Origin: an uncultured Bacteroidales bacterium
GTDB taxonomy: Bacteria; Bacteroidota; Bacteroidia; Bacteroidales; Paludibacteraceae
Assembly: GCA_937901225.1 (NCBI GenBank)
Contig: CALCGX010000057.1
Coordinates: 1 to 52,679, forward strand
Length of the DNA: 52,679 nucleotides
Direction of reading: 5' to 3'
The notes below the pieces were generated by a model. The model worked only from the letters and a program-made list of their open reading frames with translations. It was not told the origin of the DNA and searched no databases. The position numbers and the translations under genes were made by a program. Below are positions 1 to 8,242 of the stretch, one piece after another (position 1 is the first letter of the stretch; each line of letters opens with the position of its first letter).

Positions 1-296
1 TGCTCGAGTCTTGTCTGGATATCCATAATCTCTCTTTCCTTGCTCTCACGGATTGCAGGAGTCCATGTAGAAGCCTTCTGCTGATACTGCTGAGTCTTGG
101 TCTGGTACTCCTCATACATAGCCATGAGGATCTCCTCGTTTGTCTTCTGATTCTCCTCGAGGGTAGCTCTTGCCTCATCCATCTCCGGCATAAGCATGAT
201 CACCTCGTTGAAATCAACATAAGCAAACTTAAGGTCCTGCGCGCTTGCAGCGATTGACATTACTGCCATAGCTGCGATCAAAATGATTTTTTTCAT
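1..296 (-). CDS. OmpH/Skp-family periplasmic chaperone, 3'-truncated by the window edge
   Basis: The first 98 codons read as a signal peptide (MKKIILIAAMAVMSIAASAQ) followed by DLKFAYVDFNEVIMLMPEM and then a charged Glu/Gln/Lys-rich helix. That is the pattern of Skp/OmpH proteins, whose coiled-coil tentacles hold unfolded outer-membrane proteins in the periplasm. The stop lies beyond position 1. It follows bamA on the same strand with a 34-base gap. The uppS-bamA-ompH order is common in Bacteroidetes and supports the assignment: the chaperone delivers clients to the BamA insertase. The start is the ATG at 294-296, directly before the signal peptide. Family assignment is firm; which OmpH paralog it is cannot be told from a fragment. 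Confidence 0.88.
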   Translation of the reverse strand, partial: MKKIILIAAMAVMSIAASAQDLKFAYVDFNEVIMLMPEMDEARATLEENQKTNEEILMAMYEEYQTKTQQYQQKASTWTPAIRESKEREIMDIQTRLE

Positions 297-330
297 AATT
301 TATCTTTACTTTAAAATTTTCAATAGCATC

Positions 331-2949
331 CTAGAACTGCTGTCCGATGACGAAATGGAACTGGCTGCCACCATTTCCGTCATGGTTGTCAAAGCCCCAT
401 CCCCAGTCGATACCCATGAGTCCGAACATAGGCAAGAAGAGGCGTACACCTACACCGGCAGAACGCTTGAGGTTGAATGGGTTATAATCTTTGATATCTG
501 CGAAGCAGTTACCCGCCTCCACAAATGCCAATGCCCAAATAGTGGCATTCTGCTCAAGGGAAATTGGATAACGGAGCTCCATTGTGAACTTGTTGTACAC
601 ATATCCCATGTTACGTCCAACCGCTGGATCGTAAGGCGTGAGTGAACCCGATTGGTAACCACGCATAGAAATATACTCTGTAGAGTAGCTGGAATAGCTA
701 GACATACCATCGCCACCCATATAGAAGGTTTCGAATGGGGACTTAGCATTCTTATTATAATGTCCAAGATAGCCAAACTCTGCACGAGTCATGAGAATAA
801 GTTTGGAATCGGGCGTAAGTGGTGTAAACACTTTACCAGAGAAACGCCATTTGTGGTACTCAAGCAGGTGGTACTTCTCCGAAGGCGTCATTTGAGCATA
901 TTGCGCATCGGTAGTGCCCTTGATGAGTGAATATGGTGGCGTAATCTTCAGTCCTAAAGTGAATTGCGAACCACGACGAGTATAGATTGGGTTGTCGATA
1001 CTAGAGCGTGAAAGTTGCAAATTGAGCGCAAAGTTATGGCTATTACCATCGGTAAGGATCATATATGGCCAATCTTTGAGCATATATAGTTGATAACTCA
1101 ACTCTCCGTAGAAAGAGAAATAGTCATCAGGCCAACTCAAACGTTTACCATAACCCAAACTCACACCAAACGTACGGAGATACTTATCGGGATCGGCCTC
1201 AGACTCCTGCAACTGTTGGTAATAATCGGATTGACCGTAGTAGTTGTAGTTGTAGTAGTAGTTGTTATAGAGATTCTCGTATGCCTTGTAATAGCGGTCG
1301 GAATAACCTGTTTGCGAAGCGAAGAAGATGCTCGCACTCAGCGAGTTAGGTCGTTTTCCACCAAGCCATGGCTCTAAGAAGCTGATGGATGCCGAGGTAT
1401 AGTACACACCATTGGTGCGTGCGTTGATGCTGAAAGTTTGGCCTTCACCTTGTGGCACGATGCGATAGCTCTTTGGATTAAAGAGGTTCTGAATGGCGAA
1501 GTTGGTAAATTTCAAACCCAACGAACCAACAAGACCAGTAGCACCCCAACCGAGTGAGAACTCAATTTGGTCGCTTGACTTGGTCTCCAGTTGATAGGTA
1601 ATATCTACCGTACCATCTTCTGGGTTAGGCTGAATATCTGGCACCAATTTCTCCTGATCGAAGTGACCCATTTGCGCCAACTCACGAAGCGAACGCATGA
1701 TATCGGATTGACTATAGAGCTGACCAGGCTTGGTATAAAGTTCGCGACGCACTACGTGCTCGTACACGCGCGTGTTACCTACTATATTAATCTCGTTGAT
1801 GGTAGCAGGCTTACCCTCATACATACGCATCTCGAAGTCAATCGAATCATTCTCAATTCGAACCTCCACTGGGTCAACACTAAAGAAGAGATATCCTTGA
1901 TCCGTATACAGTTTCGCCACTGCATCATCATCCTCATTGAGGCGCTTGTTGAGTTCTTTGAGGTTGTAGGTATCACCATGTTTGATTCCTAAGATGGCAT
2001 TGAGATAGTCATAAGGATACACCGTATTTCCGACCCACGTAATGTCACGGAAGAAATACTTATTACCTTCATCTACAGTCATATATACATCTACACGCGT
2101 AGAATCCTCCTTAGAGCGAACGACGCTATCTGCAACAATCATAGCATCGCGATAACCTATCTCATTATACTTCTCAATGATCAACTTTTTGTCATTCTCA
2201 AATTCGTCTGCGACAAATTTTTTAGTCTGAAAAAGATTAACGATATGGTTGTCATTGGTCTTTTTCATTGCACGGTTGATCTGGTTATGATTTAATGCCT
2301 CATTACCAGTGATATAGATATGTCCTACACGAATTTTATCTTTCTTATCAATATTAACCGCTACCTTTACATAGCCTGGATGATCATGATCGTTGAACTG
2401 ATGAACAGTGATTTCTGCGTTATAGAAGCCCTTTTCATCCAAGTATTTCTTGACCACTTTCTTTGCCCTATCTGCCAAGTCAGGTGTCATTTGACCTCCC
2501 TTTTTAATACCCACCTTGACCTCTACGTCTTCTTGTTCGCTCTTACGCAATCCGTTATACACAATATCCGAAACACGTGGACGTTGAGTAAGCGCTATTT
2601 CAATCCAAATCTTATCGCCTTCGATTTTAGTTGCCTTGAATTTAACATCCGAAAACAAGCCTTGCTTCCAGAAACGTTTGAGCGACTTGGTAATTTGGTC
2701 ACCAGGTATTTCTATTCTATCTCCGACAGCCAAGCCCGAGAATCCAATCAACACAAAATCCTCATAGCTATCAGCACCTGTAACTGCAATATCTGCAATC
2801 TCATAGGTCTTGCGTTGCATGGTGTACTCAATCGTAGGAACAGGAGTTGAAACTACGACTGTATCCGCAGATACAGACAACGAATCTACTTGCGCTGCCA
2901 TAGGCAGTGCAAGTAACAAAGCGAACAATATGTTAACGAATCTGCTCAC
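331..2949 (-). CDS. bamA: Outer membrane protein assembly factor BamA
   Basis: BamA/Omp85 insertase of the outer membrane. After a signal peptide (MSRFVNILFALLLALPMAAQ) comes a string of POTRA domains (about residues 50-440) and a C-terminal 16-strand barrel ending in Phe (FHFVIGQQF). The length, about 872 residues, suits a five-POTRA protein. The open frame begins earlier, at GTG 2971-2973, but the GTG at 2947-2949 gives a clean signal peptide and only a 17-base overlap with uppS, so I prefer it. One barrel loop (coded around 1225-1275) is extremely Tyr/Asn-rich and arises from a TAC/AAC-like trinucleotide run. It is followed by an ompH gene and translationally coupled to uppS. The function is well established for the family; the exact start is uncertain. 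Confidence 0.93.
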   Translation of the reverse strand: MSRFVNILFALLLALPMAAQVDSLSVSADTVVVSTPVPTIEYTMQRKTYEIADIAVTGADSYEDFVLIGFSGLAVGDRIEIPGDQITKSLKRFWKQGLFSDVKFKATKIEGDKIWIEIALTQRPRVSDIVYNGLRKSEQEDVEVKVGIKKGGQMTPDLADRAKKVVKKYLDEKGFYNAEITVHQFNDHDHPGYVKVAVNIDKKDKIRVGHIYITGNEALNHNQINRAMKKTNDNHIVNLFQTKKFVADEFENDKKLIIEKYNEIGYRDAMIVADSVVRSKEDSTRVDVYMTVDEGNKYFFRDITWVGNTVYPYDYLNAILGIKHGDTYNLKELNKRLNEDDDAVAKLYTDQGYLFFSVDPVEVRIENDSIDFEMRMYEGKPATINEINIVGNTRVYEHVVRRELYTKPGQLYSQSDIMRSLRELAQMGHFDQEKLVPDIQPNPEDGTVDITYQLETKSSDQIEFSLGWGATGLVGSLGLKFTNFAIQNLFNPKSYRIVPQGEGQTFSINARTNGVYYTSASISFLEPWLGGKRPNSLSASIFFASQTGYSDRYYKAYENLYNNYYYNYNYYGQSDYYQQLQESEADPDKYLRTFGVSLGYGKRLSWPDDYFSFYGELSYQLYMLKDWPYMILTDGNSHNFALNLQLSRSSIDNPIYTRRGSQFTLGLKITPPYSLIKGTTDAQYAQMTPSEKYHLLEYHKWRFSGKVFTPLTPDSKLILMTRAEFGYLGHYNKNAKSPFETFYMGGDGMSSYSSYSTEYISMRGYQSGSLTPYDPAVGRNMGYVYNKFTMELRYPISLEQNATIWALAFVEAGNCFADIKDYNPFNLKRSAGVGVRLFLPMFGLMGIDWGWGFDNHDGNGGSQFHFVIGQQF

Positions 2950-3673
2950 TGGTTTTTCCAAATCTACGTTCACGATGTTGATAATCCACTATCGCACGAT
3001 AAAATTCTTCATTGGTAAACTCTGGCCACAGACAATCCGTGAAATATAGCTCAGCGTAAGCCAACTGCCACAATAAGAAATTACTAATGCGGAGTTCGCC
3101 ACTAGTACGAATTAACAAGTCTGGATCGGGCATATCACAGGTCGTGAGATTTGCAGAAATAGTCTCCTCATTGATATCCTCAAGCAGCATCGAATTATCT
3201 TTTACTGCCTGAGCAATTTGGCGCACTGATTGAATAATCTCCCAACGTGCGCTGTAGCTGAGAGCTATTACCAGCGTTAGACCTGTATTTTGATTCGTTT
3301 GCTCTATACACGCAACAAATTTGTCATGCGTAGCCTTTGGCAAACGACTTATATCACCAATTGTTTGAAGACGAATATTATTCTTCATCAAAGTAGGTGT
3401 TTCCTTGGCAATGGTATCTACCAGCAACGCCATCAAAGCATCCACCTCCTCCTTTGGTCGATTCCAATTCTCAGTAGAAAAGGCATACAATGTCAAATAC
3501 TCAATCCCCAGTTCTGCCGCAGCCTCTGTGATACGGTGCACAGTCTCTACACCCTGACGGTGTCCAAACATACGTGCCATACCTTGGCGTTTTGCCCAAC
3601 GACCATTGCCGTCCATGATAATGGCAATGTGGCGAGGTATTCTATCTTGTTGTATTTGCTCTTTGTATCCCAT
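2933..3673 (-). CDS. uppS: Isoprenyl transferase (undecaprenyl diphosphate synthase)
   Basis: Cis-prenyltransferase that extends farnesyl diphosphate with isopentenyl diphosphate to make the C55 lipid carrier for peptidoglycan and surface glycans. The 246-residue protein has the usual family length. Visible motifs are HIAIIMDGNGRWAKRQG near the N-terminus (catalytic Asp21), the STENWNRP block near residue 70, and the C-terminal DLLIRTSGELRISNFLLWQLAYAELYF block that binds the homoallylic substrate. It lies 7 bases downstream of a barrel protein gene and overlaps the start of bamA, so these genes are probably one transcript. A cytosolic, membrane-associated dimer is expected. Confidence 0.95.
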   Translation of the reverse strand: MGYKEQIQQDRIPRHIAIIMDGNGRWAKRQGMARMFGHRQGVETVHRITEAAAELGIEYLTLYAFSTENWNRPKEEVDALMALLVDTIAKETPTLMKNNIRLQTIGDISRLPKATHDKFVACIEQTNQNTGLTLVIALSYSARWEIIQSVRQIAQAVKDNSMLLEDINEETISANLTTCDMPDPDLLIRTSGELRISNFLLWQLAYAELYFTDCLWPEFTNEEFYRAIVDYQHRERRFGKTSEQIR

Positions 3674-3680
3674 CTAATTC

Positions 3681-4322
3681 TTAATCATTCCTACAAAACG
3701 AACATATCTTTGCTCCTTTTCCAAATTCAAAGACGATGCCCAACATTATCGTAGAGGTTACATCATTATTCATTATGTTGCTTCCGTTTAGGTTGTGCGT
3801 GTTATTATATTCAGGAAGTCCCTCCAGGCTATCACCGTTGTACACATACACATTGTGCTGCCATGCAGCCTGCAACTGCCATCTATCAGCGAATTTCCAC
3901 TTCAATCCAACACCCACTGGCAAATAAACACCGACCTTCCAATCATTATACGCGCCCACTCCTACACCTATTGATATATATGGTGTGATCTGCTTTACGC
4001 GATAGTCATGTGATTGACTGCCAAAACGAAAGAAATTGTACTCTGCATTCGCATCCAAAGCCCATAGTGGATTGCCACACGCACGCTGGTGTTGAATTTT
4101 TGCCTGCAAAGCCCAACGCTGGTCAAACTTATATCGGAATTGCGCGCCATAAGCTCCACTCACGCTTTGAAACACATGCGGAGCCAATTCACCAACATAA
4201 TACCCCATGCCTCCTTGCACGCCTATCTCGCAATGATACATGCGATTGTCCGCAAAACTAACACCAGTATAGCACCAAGCAATTAAAGTAAGGATTCCTA
4301 ATTGGCTTAAACGATTTGACAT
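3681..4322 (-). CDS. Small outer-membrane beta-barrel protein (DUF6089-like)
   Basis: A protein of about 213 residues with a signal peptide and amphipathic beta strands (YGAQFRYKFDQRWALQAKI, YLPVGVGLKWKFADRWQLQA) ending in FEFGK, typical of a porin-like 8- to 10-stranded barrel. A gene of this kind next to uppS-bamA is common in Bacteroidetes, where it is labelled DUF6089 or outer membrane beta-barrel protein; no molecular function is established. I start it at the ATG at 4320-4322; the open frame begins at a GTG 15 bases earlier. It is clearly paralogous to the upstream neighbour: both have an AEYN-(I/F)-x-x-(F/Y)-G segment, ITPY followed by GVGV, and LPVGVGxKW in the same order. The stop codon of the neighbour lies 22 bases upstream. 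Confidence 0.7.
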   Translation of the reverse strand: MSNRLSQLGILTLIAWCYTGVSFADNRMYHCEIGVQGGMGYYVGELAPHVFQSVSGAYGAQFRYKFDQRWALQAKIQHQRACGNPLWALDANAEYNFFRFGSQSHDYRVKQITPYISIGVGVGAYNDWKVGVYLPVGVGLKWKFADRWQLQAAWQHNVYVYNGDSLEGLPEYNNTHNLNGSNIMNNDVTSTIMLGIVFEFGKGAKICSFCRND

Positions 4323-4344
4323 TCTTTTTAGGAGCACCTACGAT

Positions 4345-5199
4345 TTAATAATTTACAAGCATGCGTTTACGCTCACCAAAACTATAAATCACACCTAAGT
4401 TCAACACCACATTATTCCAAACACCTATACGTAAATCGTCGTAACTTGTCCGGATCTCATCCCCTGCTTTAGTTGCAACAGTACCTCCCGAAGGGTCTTT
4501 ACCGATACCTAAATTATATTGACAAGCTGCCTTCAACTGCCAATTGTATGCCATACGCCACTTCACACCAACACCCACTGGCAAATAAAAATTCGCAGCA
4601 AGATTAGAAGGACCTATCATCGTATACATCTTATCAAGATCCTCTGGAGTCCACTCATGTACTGGAGCACCCTTTCCGCGAACTGGTGCGTACTTGTTTG
4701 AAATAGCCACACCCACACCAAAGAAGACATATGGTGTTATAGGATAAGCACGCGAACGTAGCCAGCGAGAACTTTTTGGGCGGTGGAAACGTGTACCATA
4801 GTTCAAGATATTGTACTCCGCTGTAACATCAACATCCCACATCGCATTGTAGAAATGCGAACCGCCATCTTTGAAATAAATACGCTGGCGCATCGCTTGT
4901 GCTTGAAAAGCCCAATGATAGTCAAGACTATATCTCGCCACTGCACCAAAGGTCTCCATCACAGGAAACTTATCCGCCAACGGTGTTACTGCATTTTGAT
5001 AAACGCGCGTAATTCCATCCGCAGGCTCCGTCATACCACAGTGCAAGCCAATTCCCACTTGGAGACCTAGCTCAAAGTGCTCACCGCGCGCTGCTGACAC
5101 ACCTTTTCCTAGAGCAGCAGACCGTCTTGGTGCTGCAAACAAACCTTGTGCGCAAATAGCCACAAGCAAAAATACCATCAATACTTTAACTTTGTTCAT
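4345..5199 (-). CDS. Outer-membrane beta-barrel protein, paralog of the downstream gene
   Basis: About 284 residues with the signal peptide MNKVKVLMVFLLVAICAQG, then barrel-type sequence (FELGLQVGIGLHCG, ITPYVFFGVGVAI, NFYLPVGVGVKWRMAYNWQLKA) ending near VIYSFGERKR. The ATG at 5197-5199 is chosen because the longer open frame, starting at 5247, would run through a clear promoter at 5245-5276. It heads the run barrel-barrel-uppS-bamA-ompH, and its promoter probably drives the whole set. Compared with the downstream paralog it carries an extra loop of about 30 residues between the ITPY and LPVGVG segments. Function unknown; a structural or assembly-linked envelope role is inferred only from the neighbours. 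Confidence 0.65.
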   Translation of the reverse strand: MNKVKVLMVFLLVAICAQGLFAAPRRSAALGKGVSAARGEHFELGLQVGIGLHCGMTEPADGITRVYQNAVTPLADKFPVMETFGAVARYSLDYHWAFQAQAMRQRIYFKDGGSHFYNAMWDVDVTAEYNILNYGTRFHRPKSSRWLRSRAYPITPYVFFGVGVAISNKYAPVRGKGAPVHEWTPEDLDKMYTMIGPSNLAANFYLPVGVGVKWRMAYNWQLKAACQYNLGIGKDPSGGTVATKAGDEIRTSYDDLRIGVWNNVVLNLGVIYSFGERKRMLVNY

Positions 5200-5244
5200 A
5201 AAGCGATATCTCGTCTTTTTTGTTACTATACCATAATTAGCCCG

Positions 5245-5276
5245 CAAAGGTACTACTTTTTTTTGATATATGCAAA
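5245..5276 (-). promoter_or_regulatory. Bacteroidetes-type promoter for the barrel-uppS-bamA operon
   Basis: On the minus strand a TTTG -33 box (5273-5276) is followed after exactly 20 bases by TACCTTTG (5245-5252), a perfect match to the TAnnTTTG -7 consensus of the Bacteroidetes primary sigma factor. It abuts the radA stop codon. A longer block around it (5240-5264) recurs almost identically at 39873-39897 and, inverted, at 40011-40034. Confidence 0.75.
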
Positions 5277-6635
5277 TTATTTTTGAATTAAAATACGAAA
5301 AGCATCTACAACACGACTCACCTCTACCACTTTTATCTTCAATCCCAATGCGTTATACTTCTGTCCTGAAGGGATTATAATCTGCTCAAAACCAAGCTTT
5401 TCCGCCTCTCGAATGCGTTGATCAATACGGTTTACAGGACGTATTTCTCCAGCCAATCCCACTTCGCCTGTTAAACAAATTTTAGCATCCAAAGCAATAT
5501 CCATATTGGACGATAATACTGCTGCTAATACTGGCAAATCGATAGCAGGGTCATTCACCTTGATACCACCTGCAATATTCACGAATACGTCCTTTTGGAG
5601 AAGTTTGAATCCTACCCTTTTCTCCAAAACAGCCAAGAGCATATTCAATCGTCTACCGTCAAAGCCCGTGCTACTACGCTGCGGCGTGCCATAGGCTGCA
5701 CTCGCGACAAGGGCTTGAACTTCAATTAGTAATGGGCGCACACCCTCCACAGCGGCAGCAATTGCCACTCCTGACAATCCATCACGATTACCTGACAATA
5801 GCAGTTCGCTCGGATTCAACACCTCGCGCAAGCCATCTTGCTGCATTTCGAAGATTCCTAATTCGCTCGTACTACCAAAACGATTCTTTTGTGCTCGCAG
5901 AATACGATAGACATAGTGTTGGTCACCTTCAAATTGAAGCACGGTATCTACTATATGCTCCAGCACTTTTGGTCCAGCCAGCGAACCCTCTTTATTGATA
6001 TGCCCCACGATAATGAAAGGCACATTTTTTTCTTTCGCATACTGCAAGATTCGTGCTGCACATTCCTTCACTTGACTCAAACTTCCGATACTTGCCTCAA
6101 TGGACTCTGTACCTATCGTTTGAATACTATCCACTACCACTATTTCGGGCTGAATTTCGGTTACATTATCCAATATTCGCTCCAATGAAGTCTCTGCCAG
6201 GATATATAGATTCTCTGCATTGCCAGATAAACGCTCTGCTCTGAGTTTCAGCTGCTTAGCGCTTTCCTCGCCACTAGCATACAGCGTTTTTCTGTTGCCC
6301 ATTTTCATCAGCACTTGCAGGGCAAGTGTTGATTTTCCGATACCTGGCTCACCGCCCAATAGCACCAAACTGCCAGGCACTAATCCACCTCCCAACACAC
6401 GGTTCAATTCCGAGGATTGCATATCCAATCGCATTTCCTCTTTTGCCTCCACCTCATGCAAGCGCTGCGCTTGTGCACCACGGCGCAAAGTAGCTCCGCC
6501 TTTCTTGGTGGAGATGGTAGCAGTAACCTCTTCTTCGTATGTTCCCCATTCACCACAAACAGGGCAGCGACCTATCATCTGAGGAGATTGGGCACCACAA
6601 TTGGAGCATACATATTTCGTGGACGTTTTTGCCAT
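5277..6635 (-). CDS. radA: DNA repair protein RadA (Sms)
   Basis: RecA-related ATPase that promotes branch migration and processing of recombination intermediates. The 452-residue length is normal. In order: an N-terminal C4 zinc finger (Cys10, 13, 24, 27), a Walker A motif GGEPGIGKST at 94-103, the RadA signature KNRFG near residue 250, and a C-terminal Lon-protease-like domain (DLPVLAAVLSS, CLTGEVGLAGEIRPV) that lacks a protease active site in this family. The start ATG overlaps the rnz stop by one base (TAATG), indicating translational coupling. Cytosolic. Confidence 0.96.
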   Translation of the reverse strand: MAKTSTKYVCSNCGAQSPQMIGRCPVCGEWGTYEEEVTATISTKKGGATLRRGAQAQRLHEVEAKEEMRLDMQSSELNRVLGGGLVPGSLVLLGGEPGIGKSTLALQVLMKMGNRKTLYASGEESAKQLKLRAERLSGNAENLYILAETSLERILDNVTEIQPEIVVVDSIQTIGTESIEASIGSLSQVKECAARILQYAKEKNVPFIIVGHINKEGSLAGPKVLEHIVDTVLQFEGDQHYVYRILRAQKNRFGSTSELGIFEMQQDGLREVLNPSELLLSGNRDGLSGVAIAAAVEGVRPLLIEVQALVASAAYGTPQRSSTGFDGRRLNMLLAVLEKRVGFKLLQKDVFVNIAGGIKVNDPAIDLPVLAAVLSSNMDIALDAKICLTGEVGLAGEIRPVNRIDQRIREAEKLGFEQIIIPSGQKYNALGLKIKVVEVSRVVDAFRILIQK

Positions 6636-7417
6636 TATAGTTCGATTTTCTCTTTTTCTACCGCTAATACCGTATTTTCAAAAACCTCTTTCGCTTCGTT
6701 CAAAAATACCGTATGATCGTCTTCGCGAGCACTAAAATGCCCAATTATCAATTTTCCTGCCCCTGCTAATTTCGCAATCTGCGCTGCTTGTTTAGCAGTT
6801 GAATGCGTATGCTTTTTACACTTATCAGCATCCTTTTCGGTGTACGTTGCCTCATGGAAGAGCACCTCTACTCCTGCAATCTGCTCAACTATCTGCTCGC
6901 GATACGCCGTATCCGAACAGTAGGCATAGCGTTTACGAGGTTCTTTATCGCGATGATGTTCGGTGAACAAGAAACCACAAGTAGGTACTTTGTGTTTCAA
7001 CGGAATCGTTTCTATGGTCAGTGTACGATCCTCAAAAATCACCTCTTTCTTGCGCGGATTGATGGCATGAAACTCCACCTCATATGGCAAGTCTTGGCAA
7101 TGATAATCCAACAACGGACGAAGCAGTTTCTCCAAATCAGCATGCGCATAGATATGCAAGGGTTGGGTTCGCCCCATCATTCCCAAAGTAGAGATCAATC
7201 CTATCAGTCCAAAGCAATGATCGCCATGCAAATGCGAGATCAGCACCGTATATAGCCGTGCAGTCTTCACACCCAACTGCCTCATTTTCAGTTGAGTTCC
7301 TTCTCCGCAGTCCACAAGAAACGACTTGTCGCACAACTCCACAATCTGCCCTGTAGGCGAATTCTGGAATGTAGGCATCGCACTGCCACAACCTAATATG
7401 GTTACTTCGTTATTCAA
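6635..7417 (-). CDS. rnz: Ribonuclease Z, short form
   Basis: Metallo-beta-lactamase-fold endonuclease that trims tRNA 3' ends. The zinc motif is SHLHGDH (His62, His64, Asp66, His67); further ligands are in YCSDTAY and the final IIGHFSAR. The start is a TTG (7415-7417) giving MNNEVTILGCGSAMP, which matches the family N-terminus; no in-frame ATG lies upstream. At 260 residues it is roughly 45 shorter than the 300-310 usual for bacterial RNase Z. Comparison from memory puts the gap between GFLFTE and RKRYAYCSDT, where most members carry a longer linker. The tRNA-binding arm region near LRPLLDYHCQDLPYEV looks present. It is coupled to radA by a one-base overlap. Confidence 0.9.
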   Translation of the reverse strand: MNNEVTILGCGSAMPTFQNSPTGQIVELCDKSFLVDCGEGTQLKMRQLGVKTARLYTVLISHLHGDHCFGLIGLISTLGMMGRTQPLHIYAHADLEKLLRPLLDYHCQDLPYEVEFHAINPRKKEVIFEDRTLTIETIPLKHKVPTCGFLFTEHHRDKEPRKRYAYCSDTAYREQIVEQIAGVEVLFHEATYTEKDADKCKKHTHSTAKQAAQIAKLAGAGKLIIGHFSAREDDHTVFLNEAKEVFENTVLAVEKEKIEL

Positions 7418-7422
7418 AAGAA

Positions 7423-7449
7423 TTCTAAAAGTTTTAAGCGTTCTAAAGG
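7423..7449. repeat. 9-bp tandem repeat (TTCTAAARG type)
   Basis: Three consecutive 9-base units (TTCTAAAAG, TTTTAAGCG, TTCTAAAGG) lie between the exonuclease stop and the rnz start. The same unit series recurs at 14392-14427, upstream of pgm. The exonuclease stop codon follows one base past the array. Confidence 0.7.
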
Positions 7450-7450
7450 T

Positions 7451-8242
7451 TTAGCCACGAAGACTCAGATACACGCGCATGAACACCGCTTTGGTGTATT
7501 GAGGGAAGTCGCCTTGCTGAATCCAACCATGATAACCAGGATCACGACGGAAGACATCCGCCACACGTTGCCCCTTATACTTACCAAAATTGAATATCTC
7601 TTTACCCTCTGCGTCATATGCCACACGTCCCGCAAAGTCCGCAAAGCGCACTGCACCCGTGGTATAATCTGCCAATTCCTCTACAGTATCAGGCAATTCG
7701 TATTTCTCCAACTGTGCCTTCAGCACTTCGTAAGTCGCCATGGTATCTGCATCCGCAGCATGGGCATTGGTCAGATCCTTGCCGCAATAGAACTTATACG
7801 CAGCTACCAAGTTACGTGGCTCTTGACGTTGGAAAATGGTAAACACATCCACCATGCGCATGCGTTTCAGATCCACATTTTGTCCTACACGCAACAGCTC
7901 TTCCGCCAGCAATGGCACGTCAAAATGATTGGAGTTATAACCTGCCAAGTCGCTATCTTCCAGCACCTTAACCAATTCAGGCGCAATCTCTTTGAAGGTA
8001 GGGCAATCCACCAAATCCTCATCATGTATGCCGTGCACAGCAGTAGCCTCATCCGAGATATGCATTTGTATTTCTTGCCCAAGCATCATCTGCGTAGGTT
8101 TAACGCGGAAAGTCTTCCCCTCGGCACAGCCATTAGGGAAGACCTTGTAGTAACTCAATTCTACGATTCTATCTTGAGCTATATTCAAACCCGTAGTCTC
8201 CAAGTCAAAGAAAACCAGCGGGCGTGTCAATTTCAACTTCAT
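7451..8242 (-). CDS. DEDDh 3'-5' exonuclease (DnaQ-like) with C-terminal DUF3820-like domain
   Basis: The N-terminus VFFDLETTGLN supplies the first DEDD acidic pair (Asp13, Glu15); AGYNSNHFDVPLLAEEL and HAADADTMATYEVL supply the other motifs. Together they define a proofreading-type exonuclease domain of about 190 residues. The tail (FNFGKYKGQRVADVFRRDPGYHGWIQQGDFP) resembles the small DUF3820 module often fused to such exonucleases in Bacteroidetes. It overlaps the dnaN stop by one base (TAATG), so it is coupled to the sliding clamp gene. A role in replication proofreading or repair is plausible, but it could equally be a general 3' exonuclease. Confidence 0.88.
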   Translation of the reverse strand: MKLKLTRPLVFFDLETTGLNIAQDRIVELSYYKVFPNGCAEGKTFRVKPTQMMLGQEIQMHISDEATAVHGIHDEDLVDCPTFKEIAPELVKVLEDSDLAGYNSNHFDVPLLAEELLRVGQNVDLKRMRMVDVFTIFQRQEPRNLVAAYKFYCGKDLTNAHAADADTMATYEVLKAQLEKYELPDTVEELADYTTGAVRFADFAGRVAYDAEGKEIFNFGKYKGQRVADVFRRDPGYHGWIQQGDFPQYTKAVFMRVYLSLRG

